NCBI GenBank assembly: GCA_013396915.1
Contig: VWZL01000810.1
Span: 918,820-982,819, forward strand
Source of the DNA: Stercorarius parasiticus
Taxonomy: Eukaryota > Chordata > Aves > Charadriiformes > Stercorariidae
Length of the DNA: 64,000 nucleotides
Reading direction: 5' to 3'
The position numbers and the translations under genes were made by a program. Below the pieces are notes generated by a model, which saw only the letters and a program-made list of their open reading frames with translations, was not told the origin of the DNA and made no database searches. Shown here piece after piece: positions 1-12,010 of the stretch (position 1 is its first letter; each line of letters opens with the position of its first letter).

Positions 1-2752
1 CAAAAAACCAAACAACCCCTGAGTCAAGGACTGTCCTTATTTGGTTGGAAAAGCACAAAGGTCACCGCAAGTAGTATATAAAAATCCATGCTAACATCGA
101 AGAGGTATAAACATAATACTAAATAACACTTTCTATAACCAGCTCAGTATTTAACACTTGCCCAGTGGCCTTTGATAAATCCTAGGCGCTTTAACAAAGG
201 AAGGAAGCTTTTCCCCGTTCTGCTAAATAGCAATGAAAGTAAAGCACAAGAGAATGAAACTGCTCAAGACATCAAGGACCATGTCAGAAACAAAAAGCCA
301 GGTCTCCTCATCCAGCTCCTCCACCGCTGAACACCCCGCGAGGCTGCTGCATTTAAATAGAAATACTATTGTTAGCCGTAAGCAACGCAGACTCATTAAC
401 ATCTATTTTAGTGTTATAGAATATATTTTTAAATACTTGAAGAAATAATCTGGAGGAAGTGCTAAAGCTCTGAGCATATTTTCAATATGTCCCAGCTTTT
501 CCAGAGAGATTTCAGACCTCCTGGAAAGCCACAGAGTGTCTCAGGGGCTGCAGCGCGAGAGCGGATCCCTCCATCCAACCCAGAACAGCAGCACGTGCCA
601 GTTCCCTGCCCTGGCCTCTCCTCCCAGATCGTTCACTAAGAGGCAAATCTAAAAATGTGAATTACTCATGGACAGCAGAAACCCGAAACTATCATTTCCC
701 AGCTGTTTTTAATGCGTGTGGGTGCTTATATGTGAATAACACTCGGAAACAGAGGAACCCGCTGCCTGGAGAGACACCTCCTGGAGGAGCACGCCAGAGG
801 AACCCCTGCCCGCACACACAGCTCCTGCTGGGACAGCTGCCACCCAGCCCAAGGTCAGCGTGCAGGTCCTGGCCAGACTGCACCTGATCCCAAGCCCTAA
901 TGGAGACAAACCGCATTTGCCACTTCTAATTAACCCAACAGAGCAAAAGCGTGACTGGGGAGAGGAAAGGCAGCCTGCTCCCGTCCCGGTGAAGAGCCGG
1001 TGGCGCAGGCAGCCACCCTCGCCGGCCCCGAGAGCTGTCAGGAGAGGGTTTGGGGGTGGTTGGGAGGAGCAGCAGTTGGTGGTGGCTCTTCCAGTGGTAT
1101 CCGTAAGGACATGCAAAGAAAACCACTTCTGCGGGAGGATGCTGAGCCATCAGGGCGGAAGATAAGATTCAATACAGAAACCAGAGGTACACACCGACAC
1201 ACGGAGCACAGCGCCCTATTTCTACCAAACCCAAACGTTATCAAGAACACGGAGGAGGTGTTATTATCTCATACATACACTTTACAAGACAAACTCCAGT
1301 TTTCCATATGACCCACCAGCCTTGGGCTGCCTCGGACAAAATAAAATGGGAGGAAGCAAGGAGGGAGAAGAAATATTTTTCTTCTTTTTTCATTATCAGA
1401 AAAATTATTGCGGAGTTAACATTTCGCAGGCTCCCCATCATTTCAGAACGGTCTTTTATCAGTGTTTTGGTGGGAGAAAGGAAGAACCAGGACAATTTCC
1501 GCAGTTTCAGAGTGGGTTTGGTACATGCCTGCTGCAATTTGGCATCCCGAGCTTGGAGACGGTACCTTCCCCGGGACTGACGCACCACCCCAGCAGCTTC
1601 ACCCCGGGCACAGGGTGGCCGGCGGCGGCACTCCACGGCGGAGCCGATGCTCCAATATTTAAAGCCAGGCATCTTTTCCCCGGTGCGGAGACAGAGGGAC
1701 GTGCTCTGGAGCTCAGCCACGGTGGTCCCTGGCACCGTGCAGATGGCAGCGGTTTGGTTACCCGGTGCTAAACGCAATCTGCACAAGCTGCAGCACACAC
1801 CAAGTTCAAAGTCAAAATGAACATTTGTTCTACAACAAAACACATTGCAAATGATCCTTAACAAATTTTAACTGTTGGTACAGTCAGATAAGAGCACAGT
1901 AGCATATATCATACCCTGTTGTTATTGCAAGCTCTGTGCTGCTACACATACGAGTGGCAATGCAGAGAGATCTATATTTTGTATTTCGGTATAAATTATA
2001 GAGCAGCATAATAGACCTGAAGAGGCAGCTCCGCTCTTTCCTGCATCGCTTCCTTCACGTTTTTAAGCCCATTAAATTCCTCCCCATTTAGTTGCTTTAT
2101 TTTGGTTCCTCGCTGCATAAAATTGTTCCACATTCACCAAGCGGCGAAGCCGAATAAATAATCACAAAACTTCCCCGCAAAATCTCTGGGAGCTGTTATG
2201 TAAAGCAGAGAGGGCATCAGCAGATAGAGACAACTCGGAGGCAACCTGAGGTTTGGTATTCTGTGTCAGCTTGACACACAGGGGAAATAACCCTTTAATC
2301 CAGTGCAGTGTATTTCATTTACTGTAGTGTTATCCAGTTCGAAGATGTTATGAAAGGAATCCCCGGAGAGACTTAAGACTTCAAAACCAGCCTGAGTTTG
2401 AACTTAATTCCACCGTTGCAAAAGGCTGTAGCTGTGGAAGATGACCTTTTCCGTACCTTGCATGCCAGGAGCCATTCTGCCTCATAATGTCACGCGAAAT
2501 TAGAATATTCTCTTTTTGTTTTACTCGGGATTTTGTTTTGTCTTTTCTTTTTAATTAAAAGCATCTGCCACTATTAATGAAAAAAAAAAATCAATAACAC
2601 AAAAACAGATTAAAAATGGTGACATCAAGAGAGATGGGGAGAGCCAAAAAGCCGGGTAATTAACAGAGGGACTTTCACCTCTGCGTGCGCTTGTCACCGG
2701 AGTCCAGGTCACGGCTGAACATGCAGCGGTGCCGTCTGCTTGCTGCTCATCG

Positions 2753-2820
2753 CCCTGCCAAAACAACGGGATGCTCGTTGCCCCACCGAAACAACAGGAT
2801 GCTCCTGCCCCACCACGATG
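2753..2820 (+). repeat. Degenerate minisatellite, about 2.5 copies of a 27-28 bp unit
   Basis: The unit runs CC(C)TGCCAAAACAACGGGATG followed by CTCGTTG at 2753-2780. It recurs as CCCCACCGAAACAACAGGAT plus GCTCCTG at 2781-2807, and a third partial copy, CCCCACCACGATG, ends at 2820. Copies differ by a few substitutions and a one-base length change, as expected for local slippage or unequal exchange. No function is implied. Confidence 0.7.
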
Positions 2821-3249
2821 CCGGCCTCCCCCCAAATACATCCCCCAAATCCCACCAGCAGCGGGAGCTTGGGTGGTCTCTCTCCTCTTCTCCGACAGGA
2901 AAGGAGAGGGGGAAAAACACCTTTAAAGTGCAGATCTCAAAGCTGCTCAGGTCTTGCCAAGGTTATCCTGAATAAAAGTTCAGATATATTTAAAAAAAAG
3001 ACCATAAATCCATGAAACAGAAGCTGGTGGAACTCCCTGTGATGGCAGGGACGAAGGCGCATGGTCTGATCTTCAACCAGCTGCAAGGGCTTCATTGACC
3101 AACGGGCATTGTTAAGCAATCCTGGAGGAAGCTTATTAAACAAGCTACGGAAATCCCAGTTACGGTTGTTCGCTAGTGTTAATCCCACCCATGGACTTTA
3201 CTATTTTGAGGTGAACCATAAAAGGCCAGTTTTCACCCGCTGCATCTTA

Positions 3250-3640
3250 CAACTCCGACTGTGAGTGTAATTAAATGTAAATTTGTGTTTTCCAAAAATA
3301 TGGCTCCCCCACAAAATACCGAATTAATTACAAAATGTCTTCATAACGTGAAATTATTTAGCCTGTTAAAGCAGTACAAACAGCTTTATTGTATCATTAA
3401 TAGTTAGAAATGTTCAGTCAGCACAGTTGAAAAAAATGTAAACGAAATATGTCAAGGATACATTGCTTTCTACTCTATTTTTTTAATGTCTTACTTCATG
3501 GTAGATAAGTGAAAAATCTTTTTACCTGACTTAGTGAGAGGCTCATTTACTCATGCAAATTTAAAACCAAGTGTCATAATACAATGAAATTATAAAAACA
3601 TATCAAAAAGAAGTTAGCGAGTCACTAAATTTAGCTCCTA
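3250..3640. promoter_or_regulatory. A/T-rich block, candidate conserved noncoding element
   Basis: The block is A/T-rich without being simple-sequence. It has repeated homeodomain-type ATTA/TAAT cores and an exact octamer ATGCAAAT at 3553-3560. It contains no repeat that I recognise and no open frame. Composition alone cannot show constraint, and a single octamer is expected by chance every few tens of kb, so this is only a pointer for comparative work. Confidence 0.15.
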
Positions 3641-4470
3641 ATGGAGTTCAACCTGTCTTATACAGTTGTATGTTAATGGGAAGAGCTACAGTGCGCTGTA
3701 AACATCGGAGCGCAGCTTGGAAACCACCACCCGTGCACGGGGTTTCTGCAGGAAGCCCGGCAGGTTTACAGCCTTCCGACTTGAATTTTGAGGTTATGAG
3801 TACGCCCAGCGGAAAATAAATCCCAATGTACGGCGACAATGTCTCCACAAGCGCGGGGTCCTGCGGAGCCGCTTTGCAATCTCCGCTACCAGTGCAGACC
3901 CAGGATGATTTGCAGGCTAGATACTTCACATGCATAGGGATTTTTCTAAATCCGTACAAAATATTATGGCTGACATGGTGAAGTGCTGACTTTGTGGGCT
4001 GGAAGATACTTAGCAACTCAAGGCCTTGGCTCTGAATCCGGGTAGATCCGAGTAACAAAGAAAAACTGGTGCATCTGAAATAACGGCAGCAAACCACACG
4101 CCGAGGCAGGAGCTGGATCCCGCGTTACAATTTGCTTTTCTTAACTTGCCAGTAGTCCAATGACAGCACTGACACGGGGTCGTTATTCTCAGGAACAATC
4201 TCTTATTCCAGGAGTCAGGCAAGGAGATGAAAGGGTTAGAAGAGAAGGAAAAGGGCGAGAACAAGGTTAAGGCATGACCAGTCCATCTGGTCGACCTCCA
4301 ATATTCATCAAAACCAAAGCACCAATTAGGTACAGTGGGAAAAAGACGCCTCTGCAGAGAAATTGCCTTAAGATATAGGGAGGCATTTTCCTAGAGATTA
4401 TAATGTCCACGCCCTCATCCATGAGACCAGGCTCGGGTCTGGGAACCAGTCACGCGACCCACCACTTCAC

Positions 4471-4694
4471 AGAATCATAGAATGGTTCAGGTTGGAAGGG
4501 AGCTTAAAGACCATCCAGTGCCACCCCCTGCCCTGGGCAGGGACACCTCCCACCAGACCAGGTTGCTCCAAGCCCCGTCCAACCTGGCCTTGAACCCCTC
4601 CAGGGATGGGGCAGCCACAGCTTCTCTGGGCAACCTGGGCCAGGGGCTCACCCCCCTCACAGCAAACAATTTCTTCCTAATATCTCATCTAATC
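4471..4694 (-). mobile_element. CR1 retrotransposon 3' end, 5'-truncated
   Basis: The copy starts with the reverse complement of the avian CR1 terminus (AGAATCATAGAATGGTTCAG) and continues through the conserved 3' region, with GGGCAGGGACACCTCCCACC and CTTGAACCCCTCCAGGGATG in the usual order. It fades out after a TTTCTTCCTAATATCTCATC segment near 4694. CR1 is a non-LTR retrotransposon that normally inserts as 5'-truncated 3' ends without a poly-A tail, and this copy fits that. It differs from the 32621 copy at only two sites over roughly 120 shared central bases, so both belong to a young, closely related group. No ORF2 sequence is retained. Confidence 0.95.
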
Positions 4695-6105
4695 AGCTGA
4701 AGCGTGAAGCTGGGGCCCAACACCCCACAAAAGGAGGAAACGAAGATTCCCCGTGCTACCTGACCCGGCAGAAAATCCTGAAAATAAGACCCTGTAACAA
4801 GAAGAGGCAAGGCAACTAATGGAAAAACATCAAATTGTATTAAGGGCTGTGTTAAAGCTTTACAACATAGTCTCCAGACAGCTCCACTGATATTCCTGAA
4901 CCCTTATCGATCCACAGGTCAAACCAGAAACAAAAAATATCAATTTTAGAAAACATCATTTGCTGTGATACAAAAAAAACCCTCCCTGTCCCTATGCACA
5001 GGTAAATACGGAGACCTTTCCACATGAGAAAAAATCTGCCGCAGAGCTATACTGCAACTACAGAATCACTAACCTGTCCCTGTCCTGTAGGCAAGGAATT
5101 AGGGAGATGTCCTACATAAATGCTTTAATTAATTTGTGAAATTCTGCACTCTTCTTGGAGGTGTGCGACGTGGCACTTTTTGCTCCCTTAGACTGCCACA
5201 GTTCTCAATTTTATTTTTATCCGGAGTTCGATATGAATCAGGATTTGCAAAAGACAAAACAACATACTGTAATCATCCAGCATGCCAATTAAACTAAAAG
5301 ATACCCTGGAAATTGAAATTAAATGCCATATCTATGAAAAGAAACAGACAGCTTCCTCAGAAACAACAAAAAAGCCCATATTACAGGAGCATGACTGTGT
5401 CAGTCCAAAATCGTAGCCGAGGCAGTTACACAACTTACTATCATCCTTCACATCTGCATACTGTAGATCTTCATCAAATTGTGTATGTTTTTGCACATTT
5501 ATCATCAAGATTTATTGAAGTTGATTCCATAAATTTCATTTAGTTGTTCACTGCTGCTATTTGTTTCCAAGGCAACAAATGCACTTTGCCCAAGCTGCAC
5601 AGTAAATCCTGATTGTTCGGAATTTGGGGGTCCCTGCCCCTCGTGCTGCACCTCCCGACGCAAACAGCACCGGCAATAATTAGCAGCAGATTTGGTGGGC
5701 ATTTACAAAAAATAAAAGATTTTAAAAAATAATCCATTCAATGGAAGAAAAATGCAAAACTAAGCAGGCAGACAGTGGGCTGCTGGCAGGGAGATAGGAT
5801 TCATGCAAAGCCACCTCTCCTATCTCATTTACACCTCGGATGGCTGGAGGTTGAGAAATCCATTCGCGGGTTCAGGAGGAGTCGGAAGGCTCTTTCTGCA
5901 AAAAATAATGATAAGAAAGTAGTCTTCTCTTTGTAGCGGTTGCAAAAGGGACAACTACAATAGGAAGGGAAACAGAGAAGCGGAGCGTTTACAAACATTG
6001 CGCATGGGCCTCCATCTCCCTCCCGGGCAGCATCCGATGGCTCTGCCTCTGCAGGCACCAGGAGCAAGAGCCCTGCGCACGGAAAACTTGCAGGCAACTT
6101 TCGTT
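4695..6105. other. Unique noncoding stretch
   Basis: Mostly A/T-rich sequence with no recognised gene or repeat. The short open frames at 5313-5543 (+) and 5505-5737 (-) overlap each other and have no recognisable family. Short poly-A runs occur near 4972. Nothing else was supported. Confidence 0.5.
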
Positions 6106-6167
6106 GAATCATAGAACGGTTTGGGTGGGAAGGGAGCTTCAAGCCCACCCAGTGCCACCCCCTGCCC
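6106..6167 (-). mobile_element. CR1 3' terminus (outer element), cut by assembly gap
   Basis: GAATCATAGAACGGTTTGGG followed by TGGGAAGGGAGCTTC and the CCACCCAGTGCCACCCCCTG motif is the minus-strand CR1 3' end, as in the copies at 4471 and 32621. The sequence stops at the gap. The matching upstream part of a minus-strand CR1 reappears at 6568-6640, which suggests one outer element interrupted by a second insertion. Confidence 0.9.
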
Positions 6168-6534
6168 NNNNNNNNNNNNNNNNNNNNNNNNNNNNNNNNN
6201 NNNNNNNNNNNNNNNNNNNNNNNNNNNNNNNNNNNNNNNNNNNNNNNNNNNNNNNNNNNNNNNNNNNNNNNNNNNNNNNNNNNNNNNNNNNNNNNNNNNN
6301 NNNNNNNNNNNNNNNNNNNNNNNNNNNNNNNNNNNNNNNNNNNNNNNNNNNNNNNNNNNNNNNNNNNNNNNNNNNNNNNNNNNNNNNNNNNNNNNNNNNN
6401 NNNNNNNNNNNNNNNNNNNNNNNNNNNNNNNNNNNNNNNNNNNNNNNNNNNNNNNNNNNNNNNNNNNNNNNNNNNNNNNNNNNNNNNNNNNNNNNNNNNN
6501 NNNNNNNNNNNNNNNNNNNNNNNNNNNNNNNNNN
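6168..6534. other. Assembly gap of 367 N
   Basis: All bases are N. The length is not a round placeholder, so it may be a size estimate. The gap is flanked by inverted CR1 ends, a structure that commonly breaks short-read assembly. Any protein frame drawn across it is meaningless. Confidence 0.99.
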
Positions 6535-6567
6535 GTCCCTTCCAACCTGAACCATTCTGTGATTCTG
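6535..6567 (+). mobile_element. CR1 3' terminus (inner element), plus strand
   Basis: GTCCCTTCCAACCTGAACCA followed by TTCTGTGATTCTG is the sense-strand 3' end of CR1, opposite in orientation to the CR1 sequence on either side. Only the last 33 bases lie outside the gap, and the rest is presumably within it. It appears to have inserted into the older minus-strand copy. Confidence 0.85.
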
Positions 6568-6640
6568 TGGAAGGAGCTCTAAGGTCTCCCCGGAGTCTTC
6601 TCTTCTCCGGGCTGAACACCCCCAACCCTCTCAGCCTTGG
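6568..6640 (-). mobile_element. CR1 internal segment (outer element, 5'-ward part)
   Basis: AAGGTCTCCCCGGAGTCTTC, TCTTCTCCGGGCTGAACACC and CCCAACCCTCTCAGCC are the minus-strand CR1 segment that lies 5' of the terminal region in longer copies. Its first part is also seen at 32953-32986. Similarity fades after the CTCTCAGCC motif. Together with 6106-6167 it brackets the gap and the inner plus-strand CR1. Confidence 0.85.
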
Positions 6641-8839
6641 AAGAGTTCAGCTCAGAACAGGACAAACTCTCAGCCTGAACTGTGATAGTGCAGCCTCCTT
6701 GTTTCAGTTTTCAGCAGCGGGACTGCAGGAGGTGGCCAAGTCCAAGCACTAACTCGGAGCAAGTGTCACTGCCCAATTTCATGCTATTCGAAAAGCGGCA
6801 TCAAAACTGCCCCATCCACGCTCAGGAGCCACCCGGCAGCACCTCTCCCTCTGCACCGCACACCTGCACCACCACGTCCACACAGGATCCCTAAAACACC
6901 TCTTCAATAAAGGGCAGAAAAAGGAGAGACCACGACTGCAGGAAGACAAAATTCAAACGCGAGAGACCGAGCTAAAACACGCTCTGCGCTCCCGGAGTCT
7001 CCTCCGGGGAAAAGCCTCGCGCAAAAAGCCATTACTTCAGCATTTCTTAAAACAAAACCAATCTCCTACACGATGCTGATATTTTAACGCGACACAACGT
7101 TTTGTGAAAGACAATGCAGTTATTTTTGTTTATCTGTCATAAGCAAACATCCGTGACCGCAAAACCGCCGTACAAGAGGTGGCTGACAAACTCAGCACAC
7201 CGATGGCAGCCAGTATAGACCAAACTGGAAACTTTACGGTGTGAATCAGGGAAACCCACATTCAGCTTCCAAACCCAGTCACAGGCACACCACGTAACTG
7301 CAGCGACCGCAGAGCAGCCAGCCCCGGCTCATCCAGTGCACAGGAAGCTGCAATCTTTTCCCTTTTTCCCTTTATTTTAAAAAAATTGCTCTCAAACCCT
7401 CTTTGTTGGATAGCACATTCCCTCGGATTCACGCATTATTCCCAGAGTGATCAACAAAGGCAGCATCCCTGATGACAAAAGCCACTAGTTTTGCCGCTTT
7501 CAGCCTCAGAAATGTTGAAAGATTGTTTGCTTTGTGAGTGCGAGCCCACGTTTAAGAGGAATAAAGAATTTGCTTGAGCAGGCTGGATCAATGATGCAGC
7601 GAGCCCCGCACGCCGCCTCCAGCAGGGTGGCTGTGTCCAGCACTCCTGGAAACAATAAAATAACCTTACACTGATCAACCACGCAACGCGGGAAATGGGG
7701 AAAAAACTTCCTCCTGACCCTTGATGCAACGAGCTACCTCCTTCAGCCACATGACCCGATTGCTGTTATTAACACGGTTATTATGGGGCATAACCATCCC
7801 CTTCTCCCCTTCATTGCGATGACTGGCATCTGAGACGCAAACCTGGCTGTCAGAGCCGTGACACCGGTACGATGGATGGAAATGGAGGAGCATCACCTCC
7901 AGCTCGGCAGCAGGGAAGAAGAGCCCTCTCGCTGCCACGTTACAAGGATGGAGCAGGGTGACAGCGTGACGATCAGCGGCTATGTCCCCGGCAGCACCCG
8001 GGCATAGTCACCATCACGGGCAGAGATGCTACCAGGGATTAACAACAGCTGCTAAACACAACCCCATTCCTCTGATAGCAGCAAACAAAACCCACCCTGC
8101 AAACACCACCATCTCTTCCAACAGGAGACAAAGGTACCATCGCGCTGCTCATCACGCACCAAAGTGACAAACTGCATTAACTCTCCCAATTAGAGGAGGG
8201 CTCGGTGCTCAGCCTCACCCCTTCACTCGCCACTGCGGTCTCCGCCGTTTACGTGAGCGTGAAAAATAACACGTTCCAACGGCAGCTTCTCGTTGTACAC
8301 TACAATAAATGAAAAGCAACACAGAGGTTGCAGTCCACGAATCGCCCCTTTCTTTCAGCAACGGCGTTGGAAACCTACAGTCCTGCACCCCAGCAACGTC
8401 TGGAGAACATTCCTGCGCCACTGAAAACATCGAATATAAGAATATTCTCCAGCCAGCAGCGCAAAAGCAGGGAGAAGGTATAAATAGCCTTTGAAGAAGA
8501 TGTATAAATAGCTACAGGTAACATTTGTGTGCTATAAAAATCCTCCATTTTTTGGCCCGTCTTTCCTTTCCCAGTGCTTTGCCTGTGCTTTGGAGACCGG
8601 CTTCCCCTTCCCTTCCAGCCGGCACATCGGGGAGAGGACAGGGACTCCTCCGAATCCCCTATTGCACCCTTGGAAGGATGGCAGGCGAGTGCATCGCCCT
8701 TGCCAGCTGTTTAGAAGAGGCTGGTGGAGCCAAAAATGGGATACTTTGGGCTCGGTCCTTCCGGGGGATACAGGCGTGGGATAGCGAGGGGCTGGAGGGG
8801 GGTTGTGATTTAATATGTCTTCCTTAGACATAAAAACAA
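6641..8839. other. Unique noncoding stretch
   Basis: No gene or repeat was recognised. Base composition is mixed, and open frames are short and mutually overlapping. G-rich runs near 8763-8806 (GGGGG, GGG, GGGG, GGGGGG) come close to a quadruplex motif, but one loop is 10 bases long. Confidence 0.5.
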
Positions 8840-9800
8840 GCTACTACGCGCATGCACATGGGCGCACGCACGTCTCACGTTCGCTCGCTCTCTCCAAAAC
8901 AAATACTATCTGCCCTCCAAAGTAAGAATCGCGAGCTGCCAGCCTCCGAGCTGGGTGAAAACACATCAAGGAGCGCAGCCGGTGCGTGTGCATGTGACAC
9001 AGGCATCTGCATATCACGCCACCCCTCTGTCTCCCTCCCTCCCTCCCGCTCGCCGGGCCCATTCTTACCAACCAGCAGAGGATAAAAATGCTCTTAAAAA
9101 GACCTAATTTTCCTCCCCGGCTATTTGTCGGCAATGCAGCCCACGGGTTGGCGCAGCCAAAGGAGCGCTCCCCGCTCAGAGAGGGAATTTCACACACAGT
9201 GAGAGGCTCAGCTCGGCAAGGCTGTCCCCTCTCCTCCGCCGCAGCATCCCCAAAGATGCTCCAGCCCAGCCCTAGCCCTCTCAACATTTCCCCCCCTGGT
9301 TCTCCCCCAAATGAAGCAGTGTCCTGGCACATCTGTCCGGCCACAATCTCACCTCGCATCCCTCTAAAAATCCCTGAGGAGGGCACAGCGAGGCCAGGGA
9401 GGGAGCGGACTCCCTCCCACGCCGCCTCCCCCGGCGCGCCGGGAAGCTGGGATGCAGAACAAGGCTCGGCGATGAGCGCTGGCAAAGCTCACTTACCACC
9501 CGGTGAGCAGCTCCCCGTGGCGTGCAGGTGGCTCCTTTGATTCCTGATTATTTGTCAGCCTTGCTTCGGGCTTGGCGCCGTGCCGAGGCCAAACTTTGCA
9601 GCGAGGGGGTCACCCCACCGAACAGCCTCTCCAAATGGTCTCTGGGAGCTGGTGCGCCCGCAGGAAGGGGACGTACAGCCCGCGCCTGCAGGCACGGCTG
9701 CGCCCTGGATCGCCCAGCGGTGGACGGGACCCACTGTGCCAACTGCCCTTCCAGCGAGGGGTCCTCACCAGCGTTTATTGAATAGCGCCCGAGCAAAAAC
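8840..9800. promoter_or_regulatory. CpG-rich block, possible promoter or first-exon region
   Basis: CpG dinucleotides and G/C content are visibly higher than in the flanks, with CGCGCATGC, GCGCACGCACG, GGCGCGCCGG and a CCCT repeat at 9031-9047. On the minus strand a good splice-donor match (GTG|GTAAGTG) starts its intron at 9496, and a second (TTG|GTAAGAAT) lies near 9068. A 213-codon minus-strand frame at 8844-9485 crosses the block, but I do not recognise its product. A CpG island with an unannotated minus-strand first exon would fit, but so would ordinary G/C-rich avian sequence. Confidence 0.2.
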
Positions 9801-11689
9801 CTTACACCGCAAGGAGAGCTTCAGACTGGAGCCATTAGAAAAATTCCTGTTGAAAAAATTTGTGTTGAAAACCGCTAATTCATCAAGGCCAAAACGTTTT
9901 GCGGGAATACACCAGTTTTAGCAGAAATCTCACCAGGAACGTCTTCTAAACCCAAGACGCCCAGAGCAGCTCACAGCATCATCTTCCAGCCAAGGAGACC
10001 TGGGTCCAAGTCCCCACCGTGTCCAGCTCCAACCCAGCATCACCCCTCCAGGGGCACGGCGCATGGAGCAAAATCAGTGGAGAAAAACCATCCATGGGCC
10101 AAGAAAGATACAAGTGTATGGAGAAGCCACTGCGGAGCAGCAGCCTCTCGTTACAGGCGGGTAACAGCAGCTACCCCGGTCCCATGCTGGAGAAAGCTGG
10201 AGAGCACAAGACTCCACCGGGGAATTTCAGCATCCTCCAGCTTAGCATAGAGGCAGCTGGTTAGTTTGGCCTTTTTATTTCCTTTGCACAGACCTTGCTT
10301 TAATTCCCCCAGCGTTTCGGGCACATGTGTTTCTGAATCTGGGTTTGGCCCTTCTGCCGAAGCTCCGTGCAGGCACGAGCATCTGCACACAGCCAGGACT
10401 ATTCATAATTGTGGGAGAATGAAGGAGCTAATTCAAGGCTTTGGCGAGATGAAAGGAAAAACCTTAATTAAAATAAGTTTTAAAACCCATCAAGATTTTT
10501 TTTTTTCTTTATCTTATTCAGATTAGCAGCCATCCTAAGATTACACTCTGAATCTAAATGTACTGCTTCTCTTCAGACGTTGTGGGCTTTGCACACAAAG
10601 CCCGTAAGACATCAAAACCCATGCCAACCTAATAAAATAAAACCGGGGGGAAAGTACATCTGACAGTAACTAAAATTACATAGATTTCCCTAAAGAATGA
10701 TGTTATTTTGTAAAGAAACTTCCTCCCCCCTGTCCCACCTCAGAACGAGCCCTCCTGGAAGCAAACCACTATTAATGTAGGGTCTAAGCAGCTCTTCTTC
10801 TTGCAGGAGAAAGGTGCTGGGGAACGGGCTGGTTCCCACCCGGGTCTGCACGATAAGGACATTCCCCTGCAGACACCGAGAGGAGCCACGTTGAGCAGCT
10901 CTGACCACCCTGTGCCAGGCTCCAGGCACAAGTCCTCATCCTCGGCTTGGGGAACCTTGTCCCAGGGCAGAAGTAGGGGTGGGACACGGATACATTTCCA
11001 CGGCAGGCTGGTTTTTAAAGCAAATCCCCAAATAAGAGCCACCGAAGCTCTTTGCATGTTTGCGACACTCCCGTTCATCCCGACAGAGCTGGAATAACAA
11101 GTGATCAACACGAGTTGATCAATGAGTGAGTGCATGATAAATGCAATTTATCATCACGGTTCCCCAGCCCATGACTTCGCTTCCACCGCTGCCGCACGTA
11201 AACCCCAGGCACCCACCGGCACCTTCTGCAGAGAGCTTTTTTGAGCAGAGCAATGTGTGAAGAGTTACGGCAACAGTCTCACACAAACGCGTTTTTACAA
11301 CGAAGAGCAAGCACAGAGAGGGAGAGTCTTCTTACCACGATTCCAACTAAAAAAGATTACATTACACATAGGGAAAATCCTTCCTGCTCAGAGGTTTCTC
11401 CAAGCAACACCCGTCCTTACCTTCTAGTCAACTAACCGTCCCCAGTCCTAGGGCACAGAACCGGATTTGGACCGGTGGCTGCAAACGCAGCCCTTCCAGC
11501 CCTGGTGCAGCCGGGTTTGCTGCGACGCGCAGCAATGCAGGGAGGAGGAAATAAATGCGGCGTTTCCGAGCAAACCGGGCCGTTTGACAGATTTTTGTTC
11601 TCCACCCCACAGCAGTCCGAGCTAGTGCACTGTCTGTATTGCATACCAGGTACCATTAGCTTGATACCGAGTTTGCTTTAAGAAAAAGA
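9801..11689. other. Unique noncoding stretch
   Basis: No gene or repeat was recognised. Overlapping short frames on both strands have no family resemblance. Short homopolymers (T run near 10498-10506) are the only simple sequence. Confidence 0.5.
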
Positions 11690-12010
11690 AGAACCAAATC
11701 AATTTCTTGGGAGGATAAACTTGCAGCTAAAGGGAAAAACTACAATTACACTTTTCAGCCATGAAAAGTAAATCAGATGGTGCTGAAATCCCAGCAGAAA
11801 ACACAGATTAATTAAAGTCTGCACTTTCTAAATCTGTTATTCAACTAAACACAGCTGTTAAAAAAATGATGCCTTTGCTGTAATTTTCATGTACATTCAT
11901 ACCACTGAAATACAGTGAAAAACATTATTAAGTGCGTTCAGTTAGCTGCTGAAGTTGTACAGGAAAAGAAAGCACGCATATATGCTTAATTATGGCAAAG
12001 ATTGTTTTAT
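11690..12010. promoter_or_regulatory. A/T-rich block, candidate conserved noncoding element
   Basis: A non-repetitive A/T-rich stretch with AATTAATTAAAG-type homeodomain cores, GTTATTC and a run of ATTATTAAG near 11925-11931. It has no open frame or recognised repeat. The call rests on composition only. Confidence 0.13.

Larger units (their letters stand above)
1..4470. other. Unique noncoding stretch, no gene recognised
   Basis: No open frame here resembles a known protein. The longest, 207 codons on the minus strand at 1241-1864, has no recognisable domain and runs through poly-purine and CpG-rich sequence, so I treat it as chance. A small CpG-dense patch lies near 1555-1650. An A/T-rich block at 3250-3640 has an exact POU octamer (ATGCAAAT) at 3553-3560 and several TAAT/ATTA cores, so it could be a conserved noncoding element. 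That is inference from composition only. Confidence 0.5.

Noticed and set aside
1241..1864. 207-codon minus-strand open frame, the longest without N
   Set aside because: No recognisable domain, overlapped by plus-strand frames of similar quality. Length is within what is expected by chance in 64 kb of mixed-composition DNA.
4482..4700. Open frames inside CR1 copies (also at 22118-22497, 32596-32935 and 39762-40230)
   Set aside because: They recur with the repeat and lie in the noncoding 3' end of CR1. They are not genes.
5825..6625. Open frames of up to 266 codons across the 367-base gap
   Set aside because: Most of the translation is N, and the flanks are CR1 sequence.
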